Origin: Bradyrhizobium sp. LMTR 3 | GTDB taxonomy: Bacteria; Pseudomonadota; Alphaproteobacteria; Rhizobiales; Xanthobacteraceae | Assembly: GCF_001693485.1 (NCBI RefSeq) | Contig: NZ_MAXC01000017.1 | Location: forward strand, 1 to 64,000 | Length of the DNA stretch: 64,000 nt | Reading direction: 5' to 3' | Part shown: one piece after another, positions 62,273-64,000 of the stretch | How positions within the stretch are numbered: position 1 is the stretch's first letter | Layout: the number at the start of each line of letters is the position of its first letter | Made by a program: the position numbers and the translations under genes | Notes under the pieces: model-generated | Database searches by the model: none | Told to the model about the DNA's origin: nothing | Seen by the model: only the letters and a program-made list of their open reading frames with translations

Positions 62273-63228
62273 CCAGTCGTCCTGCCGTTTGCGAACCTCA
62301 ACAACGATCCGGAGCAGGACAATTTCGCCGACAGCATTACGACCGACTTAACGACAGATCTCGCGCGAATGCGCAACGCATTTGTCATCGGACGCGGGAC
62401 GGCTTTTACCTATAAGAACCGGCAGATCGATCTGAAGACTCTCGGCAAGGACCTGGGTATCCGCTGGGCCGTACAGGGCGCGGTGCGGCGCGCTGGAGAT
62501 CAGGTCCGGGTCAACGTATCGCTTACAGATGTCGCGAGTGGTCGTGACATCTGGTCCGATCGTTTCGACAGTGATCGCACGAAAGTCTCAGTCTTGCAGG
62601 ACCAGATTACAGCACGGCTCGCCCGCTCGCTCAATATTGAACTTATCCAAGCTGAAAGCCGCCGTAACGCAACGGACCTATCGAAGAATCCGGATGCCGT
62701 GGACTTCGCCATGCGCGGCTGGGCAAAGTCCTATGAGCCCCGATCGAAGACGACAATTGCGCAGGCAAAGGAGCTATTCGACAATGCGCTGCGCCTCGAT
62801 CCGGACAACGTCGATGCAATGATCGGGAAGGCGTGGTATCTGAGCCCCCCGATCAATTTGCTCTCCGGATGGCCTGTGTCCGTGACGGAAGACAAGAAGA
62901 CGGCGACCAATCTTGTCGACAGAGCCCTTTCGAAAAGCCCGGCAAACGCAATGGCTCACGTGGTCAAGGGAGACACTCTTCGATTTGGTAACCCTGAAGA
63001 GGCGCTGCATCAATACGACGCTGCGCTTGAAATCAATCCGAATTTCCCGGCCGCCTACTCAGGCAAAGGAGATGCACTAATCCTCGTCGGGCGGGCACGC
63101 GAAGCATTATCCGTGACGCAGCTAGCACTCCGGCTCAGCCCCAGGGATCCTTCTGCTGTCGCTTGGCGTTGGACCCTCTGCCATGCACACCTGCACCTGC
63201 GCGATTATCAAGAAGCAATCGAAGAGTC
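62273..63228 (+). pseudogene. Adenylate-cyclase-type protein, C-terminal TPR fragment
   Basis: Begins abruptly after an in-frame TGA with PVVLPFANLNNDPEQDNFAD, the TolB-like sensor text of Bradyrhizobium class III adenylate cyclases, then MRNAFVIGRGTAFTYKNRQI and LGIRWAVQGAVRRAGDQVRV, followed by TPR repeats to about LHLRDYQEAIEES. The catalytic cyclase domain and the last TPRs are gone. At 63228 the sequence switches to a PepSY gene in another frame. Confidence 0.65.
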
Positions 63229-63660
63229 ATGCTTTCCGAGGCGATTTCCGTCGCTCAGAAGGAGATCGCTGGAGCAAAACCGGTCGATGCAGATTTGGTG
63301 ACAACAAAAGACGGGAAAGTCATCTACTCTATCGAACTGGTAAAAGACGACGCGCACAACTTGCACAAGGTGAGCGTCGATATGCAAAGCGGGAGCGTCA
63401 TCGAGGTCACGCAGAAGAACGTTGCAGAGAAGGATCTGAAACGAGTGAAGGCTGTTGATCAAGCCAAGGTCACGATGGCTGAAGCAATTACACTTGCTGA
63501 GAAGCGACTTCCCGGCGGCACAATTGCCGCCGCCGAGGCTAAGCCTAGAAGAGGTCAAGTGGTTTACGTGGTAGACATCGAGCAGAACGGGCTGCACGTT
63601 GTGCACGTAGACCCCGATAGCGGCCGCGTACTCAGCGCGGCACGCAAATTGGATGACTGA
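63229..63660 (+). pseudogene. PepSY-domain protein, 5'-truncated
   Basis: 143 residues from ATG MLSEAISVAQKEIAGAKPVD. Two PepSY repeats (about 1-60 and 73-140) with the usual EAISVA-KE...VYSIELV...HKVSVD pattern. The signal peptide that such periplasmic inhibitors carry is missing because the 5' part is fused to the cyclase relic. An ATG with weak AAGAG could allow cytosolic expression, so classification as broken rather than functional is inference. Confidence 0.6.
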
Positions 63661-63871
63661 GCGAAGGAAGGCACTCCGCCTCCGCCCGAACGATACCGCG
63701 CGCCCGACGCAGCTCGGGCGACGGCTCATGGCGAAGCGCGTAGTTCACTGCCATTTCCAAGTAATCGTTAAGTAATATAATTGCGATGGCGTTGGGAAGA
63801 TTGACACCGACGCTCAGCACAAACTTCCCCGTCCTGCCGTGTGCAGGCGGGGCTTTCAGTCGGGCCTAACG

Positions 63872-64000
63872 ATGGTGAAAGAGATCAAGTCCCTCCGCAA
63901 GCAGGCCGATAAAGCTGAGCGGATTGCCCAGGCCGTGACGGATGTCGAAATCTCGCAACGATATATGAGCATGGCTCGGGGCCTATCGCAGTCAGGCCGA
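63872..64000 (+). CDS. Partial small hypothetical protein, runs off the end
   Basis: 43 codons are in the window: MVKEIKSLRKQADKAERIAQ then VTDVEISQRYMSMARGLSQS-GR. Basic, helical, cut by the window edge. Short proteins of this type are common in Bradyrhizobium accessory DNA as I recall them; function unknown. No strong SD: GGCCTAAC precedes the ATG. Confidence 0.55.
   Translation, partial: MVKEIKSLRKQADKAERIAQAVTDVEISQRYMSMARGLSQSGR

Noticed and set aside
63632..63820. 62-residue minus-strand frame
   Set aside because: No clear SD and it overlaps the PepSY end; too little evidence to call.

Overview
The window looks like chromosome of a Bradyrhizobium-type alphaproteobacterium (Rhizobiales). 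The evidence is high GC, dense GC-rich palindromic repeats between genes, promoters that fit the alphaproteobacterial EcfG general stress factor, many PAS/GGDEF signalling proteins, and an Agrobacterium-type (Ti-like) traA/traC/traD mobilisation module at the right end. The species call is inference; no rRNA or species marker is present.

Layout. 0.3-6.0 kb: a co-directional acyl-CoA set (SCP-x-like thiolase, DUF35 zinc-ribbon/OB partner, MaoC hydratase, HSD17B4-like SDR), then a DapA-like aldolase and a NUDIX hydrolase, separated by palindromic repeats. 6-9.2 kb: a membrane PAS histidine kinase and a GrlR-like protein. 9.5-15.4 kb: small exported or membrane proteins, a VOC protein, a Tat lipoprotein esterase, and several very small ORFs with strong Shine-Dalgarno sites. 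15.8-21 kb: VOC, ArsR-SRPBCC-MAPEG, an IS21 remnant, then a carboxymuconolactone decarboxylase-like protein, an SDR and an ECF41-type sigma factor with a matching promoter. 21-26.4 kb: a Tn3-family transposase remnant, tRNA-Arg(UCG), a ClpP-like periplasmic protein, a DMT transporter, a chemoreceptor and a 1-Cys peroxiredoxin.

26.8-30.6 kb is a stress island (CsbD-like, YMGG-like exported protein, PPC/DUF296, DUF892 ferritin-like) with three EcfG-like promoters. 30.8-37.9 kb holds a GGDEF-EAL protein, a hybrid histidine kinase and an exported nuclease. 38-41.3 kb encodes propionyl/acetyl-CoA carboxylase alpha, a PEP-mutase/isocitrate-lyase-family enzyme and an acylphosphatase. 41.4-50.1 kb has an NTF2-like protein, a diguanylate cyclase, a GbsR/MarR-DUF4166-membrane SDR operon that is probably leaderless and self-repressed, a second hybrid kinase, and a divergent LysR/tautomerase pair. 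50.4-55 kb has an Ada-AlkA fusion, SDR, epoxide-hydrolase-like protein, LipB and a lone FliN.

From tRNA-Leu(GAG) at 55.07 kb rightward the sequence is accessory. A tyrosine integrase broken by one frameshift abuts the tRNA, and two orphan 3' halves of other tRNA genes (initiator Met and Arg) follow. Next come an AlpA-like regulator, the relaxase-helicase TraA, an oriT-like site (hairpin plus a RSF1010/Ti-type nic core), TraC and TraD. The end is scrap: an IS66 tnpA fragment, an adenylate-cyclase C-terminal fragment fused to a beheaded PepSY gene, and a partial ORF running off the end. I read this as layered integrations of mobilisable elements, the last of which extends past the window. The most rewarding items are the oriT/tRNA-fragment architecture, the ECF41 module, the palindrome across the leaderless regulator start, and the coupled 28-residue ORF pair.
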